Shown here piece after piece: positions 6,106-13,356 of a stretch of DNA of 16,615 nt. The position numbers and the translations under genes are program-made. The stretch's first letter is position 1. Each line of letters starts with the position of its first letter. The notes beneath the pieces were generated by a model. The model was not told the origin of the DNA and made no database searches. It was given only the letters and a program-made list of their open reading frames with translations. This stretch comes from Halieaceae bacterium (GTDB lineage Bacteria; Pseudomonadota; Gammaproteobacteria; Pseudomonadales; Halieaceae), in NCBI GenBank assembly GCA_011524755.1, contig WTJR01000146.1, forward strand, positions 1 through 16,615. The letters run 5' to 3'.

Positions 6106-6119
6106 GGTATAGTGTCAAA

Positions 6120-8039
6120 ATGAATTTTAATCAGCTCCCAACAACGGCACCACAGACACCGGTCTTAGACCGCATTGGCGCCGTGCGCGAGGAGATCAGC
6201 GCGCTTAGCAGCGACGAGCTCGTGACGCTCGCCAACGAGTTGCGTGAATTTCTTCTCTATTCGGTGTCAACCACAGGCGGTCACTTCGGCGCCGGGTTGG
6301 GCGTTGTCGAGTTAACGGTCGCCCTGCACCACGTCTTTAATACCCCGGACGATCGTATTGTTTGGGACGTAGGCCACCAATGCTATCCGCACAAAGTACT
6401 TACGGGTCGAAGAGACCGTATGGGATCTATGCGTCAAAAAGGTGGGTTGAGCGGCTTCCCCAAGCGTAGCGAGAGTGAGTTCGATACCTTTGGTGTCGGC
6501 CATTCCTCCACCAGTATTTCAGCCGCGATGGGTATGGCACTGGCAGCAAGACAGCAGGGCATTGATCGCAAGGTTGTTGCCGTTATCGGGGACGGTGCGA
6601 TTACCGGCGGTATGGCCTTTGAGGCACTGGCACACGCTGGGCACGAGCGCCCCAACATGCTGGTAATTCTCAACGACAATCAGATGTCTATTGGCCACAA
6701 CACGGGTGGCCTAGCGAGCTATTTCGCCAGGATTTGGGCAACCCAGACCTACCTGACCCTGAGAGAGACATCGAAGAAGCTGTTGGAGCACGTGAAACCT
6801 GCCTGGGATCTAGCGAAGCGCACGGAAGAGCACATGAAAGGCATGGTCGCTCCCGGCACACTGTTTGAGGAACTGGGTTGGCACTATATCGGACCGCTAG
6901 ACGGCCATGACCTGCCGTCACTGGTTGAAGTACTAAAGCGTGTCTCATCGCTGAACGGCCCCCAGATCCTTCATATTCGTACGATCAAAGGCAAGGGCTT
7001 CACCCCTGCGGAGGAAGACCCTGTTGGTTACCACGCACTGGGCAAAATCGAACCCAAAAAAGAAGTAGAGAAGGCCTCACCAGCAGCACCGAAACCACCC
7101 AAATACCAAGATGTATTTGGTCAGTGGCTTTGTGATACTGCTGAGGTTGACCCGCTGCTGGCTGGAATCACACCTGCCATGTGTGAAGGCTCAGGCATGG
7201 TGAACTTTGCCGCTAACTACCCTGACCGATACTACGATGTTGCGATTGCCGAGCAGCATGCGGTGACGCTGGCAGCCGGTATGGCCTGCGATGGGCTGAA
7301 ACCGGTTGTCGCTATCTATTCCACGTTTTTACAACGAGGCTATGATCAACTGATCCACGATGTCGCTCTGCAAAATTTAGATGTCACATTCGCCATCGAT
7401 CGTGCTGGCCTGGTAGGTCAAGACGGAGCCACGCATCACGGCGCCTTCGATCTAAGTTACATGCGCTGCATACCCAACCTCATCATTGCGGCCCCCAGTA
7501 ACGAAAACGACTGTCGTCAGATGTTAGTGAGCGCTTACAATCACAAAGGTCCCTCAGCAGTAAGATACCCTCGTGGAGAAGGTATTGGTGTTCGTATCGA
7601 GCCCGAGCTCATCGGCGTTGAGATTGGCAAAGGGCAAATCGTAAGAGAAGGCCGTGACATTGCGATTCTCAACTTCGGCGTACTGCTGACCGAAGCAGAA
7701 AAGGCAGCCGAGACGCTCAACGCAACCGTTGCCGATATGCGATGGGTAAAGCCACTCGACGCCGATCTTATTTGTGACCTCGCGAAGACACACTCCCTAT
7801 TGATCACGGTTGAAGAGAATGTGGTTGCCGGCGGCGCAGGAAGTGCGGTCGCTGAATTCCTCACCGAGCAGGGCTTGGACATCGAGATTCGCCATGTGGC
7901 CATTGATGATCGATTTATCGACCATGCCAGCCAAGGCGAGACCCGCGCTGATGCAGGTCTGAGCTGTGACGATATTTTGTCCAAAGCCGGTACAAGCCAC
8001 GGTAAACTCAGCGCAGCGAAGACTGCGGTGGCATCATGA
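6120..8039 (+). CDS. dxs: 1-deoxy-D-xylulose-5-phosphate synthase
   Basis: DXS condenses pyruvate and glyceraldehyde 3-phosphate with thiamine diphosphate, giving DXP for the MEP isoprenoid pathway and for thiamine and pyridoxal synthesis. The 639 residues (E. coli 620) show the transketolase layout. GHFGAGLG (54-61) carries the proton-relay His. The ThDP-magnesium motif GDGAITGG starts at 157 and ends with LNDN (184-187). The catalytic Glu lies in AIAEQHA (about 376). HHGAFDL and YPRG are conserved substrate-region motifs. The C-terminal tail is Ala/Lys-rich and slightly long. No clear ribosome binding site precedes the ATG. The stop overlaps xseB (ATGA). Confidence 0.97.
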   Translation: MNFNQLPTTAPQTPVLDRIGAVREEISALSSDELVTLANELREFLLYSVSTTGGHFGAGLGVVELTVALHHVFNTPDDRIVWDVGHQCYPHKVLTGRRDRMGSMRQKGGLSGFPKRSESEFDTFGVGHSSTSISAAMGMALAARQQGIDRKVVAVIGDGAITGGMAFEALAHAGHERPNMLVILNDNQMSIGHNTGGLASYFARIWATQTYLTLRETSKKLLEHVKPAWDLAKRTEEHMKGMVAPGTLFEELGWHYIGPLDGHDLPSLVEVLKRVSSLNGPQILHIRTIKGKGFTPAEEDPVGYHALGKIEPKKEVEKASPAAPKPPKYQDVFGQWLCDTAEVDPLLAGITPAMCEGSGMVNFAANYPDRYYDVAIAEQHAVTLAAGMACDGLKPVVAIYSTFLQRGYDQLIHDVALQNLDVTFAIDRAGLVGQDGATHHGAFDLSYMRCIPNLIIAAPSNENDCRQMLVSAYNHKGPSAVRYPRGEGIGVRIEPELIGVEIGKGQIVREGRDIAILNFGVLLTEAEKAAETLNATVADMRWVKPLDADLICDLAKTHSLLITVEENVVAGGAGSAVAEFLTEQGLDIEIRHVAIDDRFIDHASQGETRADAGLSCDDILSKAGTSHGKLSAAKTAVAS

Positions 8040-8242
8040 GTGAAGAAACGAACGATAAAAAACTCAGCGAACAAATTGACGAACTTTCAGCACTAGTCAA
8101 ACGGCTTGAAGACCCATCAATCGAGCTCGAGGATGCGCTGGCGGTCTATGAATCCGGGATGAAAATTGCGCAAGCGGCGCAGAAGGCGCTCGAGCAGGCT
8201 GAACAGCGGATCGAGACCGTATCGGGCAATACCGAAAGTTAG
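8036..8242 (+). CDS. xseB: Exodeoxyribonuclease VII small subunit
   Basis: XseB binds the XseA large subunit to form exonuclease VII, which degrades single-stranded DNA from both ends. The 68 residues are the typical short helical hairpin. The conserved core IDELSALVKRLEDPSIELEDAL (residues 14-35) is followed by YESGMKIAQAAQKALEQAEQRI. The ATG overlaps the dxs stop, so translation is probably coupled. Its TAG stop (8240-8242) is in the same reading frame as ispA, with only five codons before the ispA ATG. xseA is not in the window. Confidence 0.95.
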   Translation: MSEETNDKKLSEQIDELSALVKRLEDPSIELEDALAVYESGMKIAQAAQKALEQAEQRIETVSGNTES

Positions 8243-8257
8243 GGCAGAGACACCCAG

Positions 8258-9103
8258 ATGGATACATCAGGTCGCAAACTGTCCTCCCCTATAGACTGCA
8301 GTGATTCGCGTCTCGATGAGGCGCTGACCTACGCACTATCCAACCCGGGCAAACAGCTTCGCAGTCGTTTATGCAGAGTGACCTCTGCGGTAGTTGCCGG
8401 TTGCGAGCTTCCCTCAGCCGCCAGAGCGGGTGAGGCCATCGAGTTTCTCCATACCTACTCCCTGATTCACGATGATCTCCCATCAATGGACGATGACGAC
8501 CTACGGCGTGGGAAGCCTACAGTCCATAAAGCCTATGACGAGGCCACAGCGATTCTCGTCGGCGACGGGCTACAGGCTCTCGCTTTTGAGTGGATTGTCG
8601 ACACGCCCGACCTAGCGCCACTGCAACAAGTTCAACTGGTTAAGTTGCTTAGCAAGTCGGTGGGGTTCGATGGGATGGTGGGCGGTCAAGCCATGGACAT
8701 TGCAGCAGAAGGCCAATCACTCGCACCGGCCCAACTTGCCCAAGTCCACGCGCGAAAAACCGGTGCCCTCATTGAAGCTTCTGTAGTAGCGGGCGCAATC
8801 TGTGCGAATGCAACTGACGCACAGCAAGCATCGCTCAGCACCTTTGCACAGCGAATAGGGCTCGCGTTCCAAGTGATGGACGACGTCCTCGATGTGACCG
8901 CAACATCCGAAGAACTTGGGAAGACAGCCGGTAAAGACATCGATGCCGAGAAGTCGACCTATGTTGCCTCAATGGGCATTGAGGGCGCACGAGACTATGC
9001 GGAAACGTTGCTCTCCGAGGCCTTAGAGGCACTGAATGAGTTTGGTGATGCGGCATCGGAGCTCAAGCAGCTGGGTCGCCTCATGGTGCACCGCTCTTTT
9101 TGA
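8258..9103 (+). CDS. ispA: Geranyl/farnesyl diphosphate synthase IspA
   Basis: IspA adds isopentenyl diphosphate to DMAPP and then GPP to make farnesyl diphosphate, precursor of ubiquinone side chains and undecaprenyl phosphate. The first Asp-rich motif DDLPSMD lies at residues 72-78, preceded by TYSLIH; Tyr five before the motif is usual for C15 products. GGQAMD and the second Asp motif DDVLD follow. The 281 residues are short: the N-terminal helix ahead of the motif is about 15 residues shorter than in E. coli (299). The normally conserved GKR-x-RP substrate-binding motif reads GKQLRS (31-36), with Gln for an Arg and Ser for Pro. The start has only a weak AGGG upstream. The gene ends facing pgpA. 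Confidence 0.93.
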   Translation: MDTSGRKLSSPIDCSDSRLDEALTYALSNPGKQLRSRLCRVTSAVVAGCELPSAARAGEAIEFLHTYSLIHDDLPSMDDDDLRRGKPTVHKAYDEATAILVGDGLQALAFEWIVDTPDLAPLQQVQLVKLLSKSVGFDGMVGGQAMDIAAEGQSLAPAQLAQVHARKTGALIEASVVAGAICANATDAQQASLSTFAQRIGLAFQVMDDVLDVTATSEELGKTAGKDIDAEKSTYVASMGIEGARDYAETLLSEALEALNEFGDAASELKQLGRLMVHRSF

Positions 9104-9160
9104 AGCGACTGCCTTTAAAGCGACTGCCGCTCGCGGTTGACTCACCGAAGTCGGGTCAAC
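9103..9160. other. Convergent intergenic region: direct repeats and hairpin
   Basis: Between the stops of ispA and pgpA, the 11-mer AAGCGACTGCC occurs twice in tandem (9103-9113 and 9118-9128). Then GTTGAC (9136-9141) faces GTCAAC (9155-9160) around a 13-base loop. The hairpin could serve both converging transcripts, but no T-run accompanies it on either strand, so terminator status is uncertain. Confidence 0.35.
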
Positions 9161-9174
9161 GCTAGCGCATTGGT

Positions 9175-9678
9175 TTAGATCGAGGAGAGCAACAGGATGA
9201 AATAGCCACCTGCAACGGCCAAGACTCCCATTAGCGCTGCAACTAAATCATCGATCATCACACCAAACCCACCACCAACGGCCCGATCGATCCAACCAAT
9301 GGGCCATGGCTTTAGGACATCAAACAAGCGAAAGCTCAAAAAGCTGAGCAGTAGTAGGAAATAGGGATCAGCCGCACCCAGAAACCACCAGCTGAGCAGC
9401 AAGGCACTCACGCATACGCCGACGACCTCATCAATCACAATCATCTGAGCGTCGTGCTGCCCCGAGACTTTCTCCAGGTGATTCGCCGACCAGAGACCCA
9501 AAAAGTAGAGACCAATCACGATTAAGGTCGCAACGACGATCTCCATATGTAGAAGGGCAAAAGCCAGCGGCAACGCCGCGAGACTACCCACTGTGCCAGG
9601 CGCCACCGGCGAGAAGCCTGCTCCAAAAAAGGTAGCAACTAACACCGGTAGCCGACCGGCTTCAGTGGAAATGGTCAT
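9175..9678 (-). CDS. pgpA: Phosphatidylglycerophosphatase A
   Basis: PgpA removes phosphate from phosphatidylglycerol phosphate at the inner membrane, the last step to phosphatidylglycerol. The start at 9676-9678 (167 residues) is preferred because GGGAG lies 7 bases upstream and it gives the normal family length. Earlier in-frame starts would add residues with no family match. Motifs are GFSPVAPGTVGSLAALP (21-37), the acidic QMIVIDEVVG (78-87), FRLFDVLKPWP (116-126) and GGFGVMIDDLVA (136-147). Membrane segments lie near 33-66, 85-115 and 145-165. It overlaps thiL by 17 bases, the usual thiL-pgpA order, and is the last gene of the operon. Confidence 0.95.
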   Translation of the reverse strand: MTISTEAGRLPVLVATFFGAGFSPVAPGTVGSLAALPLAFALLHMEIVVATLIVIGLYFLGLWSANHLEKVSGQHDAQMIVIDEVVGVCVSALLLSWWFLGAADPYFLLLLSFLSFRLFDVLKPWPIGWIDRAVGGGFGVMIDDLVAALMGVLAVAGGYFILLLSSI

Positions 9679-10585
9679 AGCCTTGCTCCCGCGACATGAC
9701 ATCGCAATAAACACCCTCACCTGCTTCGACGGTTCCTATAACGGTAACCTCGTTGGGAACATCCCGATCAGGCGGCAGGGTAAAAAGTAGCTCATAGTCC
9801 TCTCCACCGCTGAGCGCATATTCGAGTGCCTGTGCTTCACCCACAGCAGACACCAGGGCTGTCGACAGCGGAACGGCGGCAGAGTGAATACTAAAGCGAA
9901 CGCCACTGGCGTTGGCGACATGTGCCGCATCCTGGAGCAACCCATCGGACAGATCGATACAACTCGTTGCCCGTTGTCGCAGCTGACGACCCAAGTCCAG
10001 CCGGGCGGTTGGGTGAGTAAACCGAGCGACGAGGTACTCCTGATCGTCAAAGTCCAGCTCCAATCCACGGTATTGGCCTTGCATGACAGCGAGACCGAAT
10101 GCCGCATCTCCCAGACAACCGCTTACGCAAATCTTGTCTCCCACCCTCGCCTCTGATCGCAAGAGCTTTTCGTTACGAGGACAAAACCCCATTACAGTCA
10201 GCGTAAGCGACAAGGGACCTCGAGTGGTGTCACCACCCACCAAGGGCAAACTGTATTCATGGCAGGCACGTGCCAGTCCTTGCGAGAGCCCGTGTAGCCA
10301 TAAATCATCGACTGAGGGCATCGTTAGCGCCAGCGTCATACCGAGCGGTTCAGCTCCCATTGCGGCTAGATCACTGACGGCCGATGCGACCGCTTTATAG
10401 CCAACATCCTCGGGAAACACGTCATCAGTGAAGTGAGTATCGAGCACCGAGCTGTCGGTTGAAACAATCAATTCCGAGTTAGGAGGGACGGTGAGTGCGG
10501 CGGCGTCATCGCCTACCGAAAGATCGACAAACTCTCCCGAGCCAAGGGAAGAGAAATAGCGAGTGATGACATCGAACTCACCCAC
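9662..10585 (-). CDS. thiL: Thiamine-monophosphate kinase
   Basis: ThiL phosphorylates thiamine monophosphate to thiamine diphosphate, the cofactor Dxs uses. The start is GTG (10583-10585), giving the typical N-terminus GEFDVI. The 307-residue length fits the family (E. coli 325). Motifs of the PurM/ThiL fold are GDDAA (25-29), STDSS (42-46), EDVGYKAVASAVSDLAAMGA (starting at 59), GGDTTRG, DLSDGL and GGEDYELLF. It begins 10 bases after the nusB stop and overlaps pgpA at its 3' end. The conserved E/D-G-V-H-F stretch after STD reads DTHF, a mild variant. Confidence 0.96.
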   Translation of the reverse strand: MGEFDVITRYFSSLGSGEFVDLSVGDDAAALTVPPNSELIVSTDSSVLDTHFTDDVFPEDVGYKAVASAVSDLAAMGAEPLGMTLALTMPSVDDLWLHGLSQGLARACHEYSLPLVGGDTTRGPLSLTLTVMGFCPRNEKLLRSEARVGDKICVSGCLGDAAFGLAVMQGQYRGLELDFDDQEYLVARFTHPTARLDLGRQLRQRATSCIDLSDGLLQDAAHVANASGVRFSIHSAAVPLSTALVSAVGEAQALEYALSGGEDYELLFTLPPDRDVPNEVTVIGTVEAGEGVYCDVMSREQGYDHFH

Positions 10586-10595
10586 AACGGCTACG

Positions 10596-11039
10596 TTAGT
10601 GCTCCGCCAGCTCTTGCGCGCGGAGCTTCAGTCCGACTTGATCCAGCACACCGTTGACGTAGCGGTAGGAGTCAGTCGCACCGAACTTTTTAGCGAGGGC
10701 AACCGTCTCATTCAGTGTCACCTTCGCAGGCACATCAATTCGATCTAACAACTCAAACGTGCCGAGTCGAAGCAAATTACGCTCAATACAGTCGAGCACA
10801 TCGAGCTCGCGATCGAGGAACGGCGAAAAGATGCCATCAAGCTCGTCGGCCCGGCGAGTGATACCGACCAACATTTCATTGAAGTATTCGGTATCGACGT
10901 TTGTGAAGTCATTGTCAGTGCGGAACTCTGCTTCAATCGATGAAGCCGTCGCCCCGGTCATTGACCACTGATACAGCGCTTGGATACAGAAGTGACGAGC
11001 TCGCCGACGTTGAGCGGCGAGCACATTAATTGAGGTCAT
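10596..11039 (-). CDS. nusB: Transcription antitermination factor NusB
   Basis: NusB with NusE (S10) binds boxA RNA in the antitermination complex on rRNA operons. The 147-residue all-helical protein has the basic start RRRARHFCIQALYQW, the central IERNLLRLGTFEL and the C-terminal FGATDSYRYVNGVLD. All are hallmark NusB segments. Its ATG overlaps the ribH stop by one base (TAATG), so it is probably translated by reinitiation. The ribH-nusB pair is conserved in gammaproteobacteria. Confidence 0.97.
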   Translation of the reverse strand: MTSINVLAAQRRRARHFCIQALYQWSMTGATASSIEAEFRTDNDFTNVDTEYFNEMLVGITRRADELDGIFSPFLDRELDVLDCIERNLLRLGTFELLDRIDVPAKVTLNETVALAKKFGATDSYRYVNGVLDQVGLKLRAQELAEH

Positions 11040-11521
11040 TAGCTTTTCAACGCACCCAGAAGGCTTACCATCTCGAGCGCACTCATGGCCGCCTCAGCGC
11101 CTTTGTTGCCCGCTTTTGTGCCAGAGCGTTCGATGGCTTGCTCAATCGAATCAACCGTGAGCACGCCAAAAGCAATAGGAACACCCGAATCCAGTGACAC
11201 CTGCGCTATGCCTTTGGTGCATTCTCCGGCAACGTGCTCGAAGTGAGGGGTACCCCCGCGAATAACGGCGCCGAGCGCAATAATCGCGTCGCAATCACCG
11301 CGCTTTGCCACAGCCTGACACACCATCGGTATTTCAAAGGCGCCCGGTGCTCTGACAATGTGCAGTTGATCTTCGTTGATGCCATGACGCTTGAGCGTAT
11401 CGATCGCGCCTTCGAGTAGATGCTCTACAACAAAACTATTCCACCGGCCAACAACCAGCGTAAACCGTCCAGAAACGCCACTGAGCTGTCCCTCAGTCGT
11501 CGCAATTGTATTTGACGCCAT
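11039..11521 (-). CDS. ribH: 6,7-dimethyl-8-ribityllumazine synthase
   Basis: RibH condenses 5-amino-6-ribitylaminouracil with 3,4-dihydroxy-2-butanone 4-phosphate to make lumazine, the substrate of riboflavin synthase. The 160 residues show the family motifs: GRWNSFVVEHLLEGA, the loop RAPGAFEIP, GAVIRGGTPHFEHVAGE with the catalytic His, GVLTVDSIEQAIERSG and KAGNKGAEAA. Nothing looks degenerate, in contrast to its ribBA neighbour upstream. The gap to ribBA is 12 bases, and the ribosome binding site GAGGAGAG immediately precedes the ATG region. The stop overlaps nusB. Confidence 0.97.
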   Translation of the reverse strand: MASNTIATTEGQLSGVSGRFTLVVGRWNSFVVEHLLEGAIDTLKRHGINEDQLHIVRAPGAFEIPMVCQAVAKRGDCDAIIALGAVIRGGTPHFEHVAGECTKGIAQVSLDSGVPIAFGVLTVDSIEQAIERSGTKAGNKGAEAAMSALEMVSLLGALKS

Positions 11522-11533
11522 AACTTTCTCTCC

Positions 11534-12667
11534 TCACTGCCCCGAGGCCACAGCCCCTGGCTCCACGAACTCAACGACTTCAAGTCCGAAGCCTTCGAGC
11601 GCATTGTACTTCACGGGTGCACCCATAAGTCGAATTTTACCTACACCCAAGTCACGTAAAATTTGTGCGCCCATACCTACCTGCGAATAGCCGACGCTAC
11701 GTTGCTGTGAATCATCCGGCAAATCAGCGCCGAGCACAGCGTCCACCTGAGTTAATAAATCAGCATCGGTTTCTTCTTTGTTGATGAGGACCACTACACC
11801 GCTTCCCTCTGCGGCAACGCGACTAAGACTATCTTGAATCGACCAAGAGACTTGCTCAGTAGATGTCACGGACAAGAGATCACGCATGGATGCCGTTGTG
11901 TGCACACGAACCAAGGTCGGTGTGTCGACATGGATGTCACCGACACTGAGTGCCATGTGAACATGACCTTGCGTACTCTCCTGGTAAACCGACAGCATGA
12001 AATCACCATGGCGTGTCGTGATGGTGCCACTGCGAATCAGGTCCACGGTTCGATAATGATTTAAACGGTAATCAACAAGGTCCGTAACGCGCCCAACCGT
12101 AAGATCATGTTTATCCGCGAAATCGACCAAAGCTGCGGCGTTCGCAAGATCACCATTCGCATCCAACACCTCGGCAAATACGGCTGCGGGTGTTAAACCC
12201 GCAAGCGTTGCTAAGTCCACACCTGCTTCTGCGGCCCCGGTTCTGATCAGCACCCCGCCCGTCAGCGTGGCTACCGGGAATATATGACCTGGCTGCACCA
12301 AATCCGAGGGCTTGGCGTCAGGTGCCACTGCCACTCGAACCGTGCGTGCACGATCTGCCGCAGAGATGCCTGTATCGATGCCCGTGCTCGCCTCAATAGA
12401 GAGCTTCACTGCGCCCGAGGTCGCAGGATCGACCATGGGCGGCAAATTTAGCTGCTCGCAACGCTCCTCTGTTAGGGCCAGACTCACTAAACCGCGTGCC
12501 TGGCGCGCCATGAATGTTACATGGTCGGCCTCACAGTATTCAGCAGCCATAGCAACGACGGCTGTCTGCTCGCCGTCACTCTGATCGAGGACCAATAAAA
12601 CCATTTCACCGTGACGGAATTCGCTGATGAGCTGGTCTGCTGAAACGGGCGGTACTGAATCAATCAC
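11534..12667 (-). CDS. ribBA: RibBA homologue, degenerate in both catalytic domains
   Basis: The 377 residues have the order of RibBA: a DHBP synthase (RibB) half, about 10-205, and a GTP cyclohydrolase II (RibA) half, about 211-370. The fold is plainly RibB: TGISAADRARTV (99-110), PSDLVQPGHIFP (120-131), AEVLDANGDLA (165-175). But the acidic loop DDEDRENEGD reads DQSDGEQTAV (28-37), keeping only one Glu of the catalytic set. The Cys of RGLIC is Ser62, and the His of GHTEA is Ala145. His128 and Glu166 remain. The RibA half contains no Cys at all, so the zinc site is gone, and the RQEGRGIGL motif is absent. Loss of RibA alone is known in proteobacterial RibBX forms; loss of both is unusual. 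The start is GTG, overlapping ribE by 8 bases. It may be a structural or regulatory pseudoenzyme. Confidence 0.9.
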   Translation of the reverse strand: MIDSVPPVSADQLISEFRHGEMVLLVLDQSDGEQTAVVAMAAEYCEADHVTFMARQARGLVSLALTEERCEQLNLPPMVDPATSGAVKLSIEASTGIDTGISAADRARTVRVAVAPDAKPSDLVQPGHIFPVATLTGGVLIRTGAAEAGVDLATLAGLTPAAVFAEVLDANGDLANAAALVDFADKHDLTVGRVTDLVDYRLNHYRTVDLIRSGTITTRHGDFMLSVYQESTQGHVHMALSVGDIHVDTPTLVRVHTTASMRDLLSVTSTEQVSWSIQDSLSRVAAEGSGVVVLINKEETDADLLTQVDAVLGADLPDDSQQRSVGYSQVGMGAQILRDLGVGKIRLMGAPVKYNALEGFGLEVVEFVEPGAVASGQ

Positions 12668-13316
12668 TGTGGTACCCCGCGTTCTTCAATGTATCCAAGG
12701 TAATACCCTCTGAGGTCGGAACGACACCCGACTGGAGCAAACGCTCCAGATAACGCGCAATTATATCCACCTCGAGATTGACCTCCGTGCCCACCGAATA
12801 TTCGCTGAAAACGGTTTCTTCCCAGGTCTGAGGAATAATATTGAGTTCAAAACGAGCACCTGACACCGAGTTCACCGTGAGACTGGTCCCGTCGACGCAA
12901 ATGCTGCCTTTTGGCGCAATGTAGCGCGCGAGATCCGCCGGTGCTTCGATTGAGACGCGCCACGATCGGGCGTCCCGGCTAAGCGCGACCACCGTACCAA
13001 GACCATCGACATGACCACTCACCAAGTGGCCGCCAAGCGCGGTGGTAGGCGTCAATGACTTCTCTAGATTTACCGGACTACCGATTGAAATTTGCTTCAG
13101 TGATGTAAGCGAAAGCGTTTCATTAGACACATCAGCCCAGTAGCCGTCCCCCGGGAGTTCAGTCACCGTCAGGCAGACACCGTTGGTTGCAATGCTGTCG
13201 CCCAACTGAACATCAGCTAGCGGCAACTTACCCGTCTTGATCCGCAATTTGAGATCGCCGCCCGACTGCTCAAGTGCAGCCACTTCGCCAACGGCTTGTA
13301 TGATTCCGGTAAACAT
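12660..13316 (-). CDS. ribE: Riboflavin synthase, alpha chain
   Basis: It dismutates two lumazine molecules into riboflavin plus the pyrimidine precursor. The start is the ATG at 13314-13316, giving the invariant MFTGII and 218 residues, with AAGGAA 5 bases upstream. An in-frame extension of 29 codons upstream overlaps ribD and has no family match. The two-fold repeated lumazine-binding barrels are visible: GDSIATNGVCLTV (39-51) and SGHVDG (100-105) in the first, GSICVDGTSLTVN in the second. The C-terminal helix VDIIARYLERLL drives trimer formation. All key residues look intact. The symbol ribC is used for the same enzyme in some species. Confidence 0.96.
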   Translation of the reverse strand: MFTGIIQAVGEVAALEQSGGDLKLRIKTGKLPLADVQLGDSIATNGVCLTVTELPGDGYWADVSNETLSLTSLKQISIGSPVNLEKSLTPTTALGGHLVSGHVDGLGTVVALSRDARSWRVSIEAPADLARYIAPKGSICVDGTSLTVNSVSGARFELNIIPQTWEETVFSEYSVGTEVNLEVDIIARYLERLLQSGVVPTSEGITLDTLKNAGYHSD

Positions 13317-13356
13317 GTCTTTTCCTTGGGAAAGTATTGTTTGCTTGGGGCTTTCG

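Noticed and set aside
7541..8074. 177-codon minus-strand frame opposite dxs
   Set aside because: It is a complement shadow of dxs with Ser-rich, low-complexity content and no supporting signals.
11700..12600. A frameshift as the cause of the missing RibB acidic loop
   Set aside because: I read the other frames around codons 26-40 of ribBA; none restores DDEDRENEGD, and the flanking sequence aligns without gaps, so the loss is by substitution.
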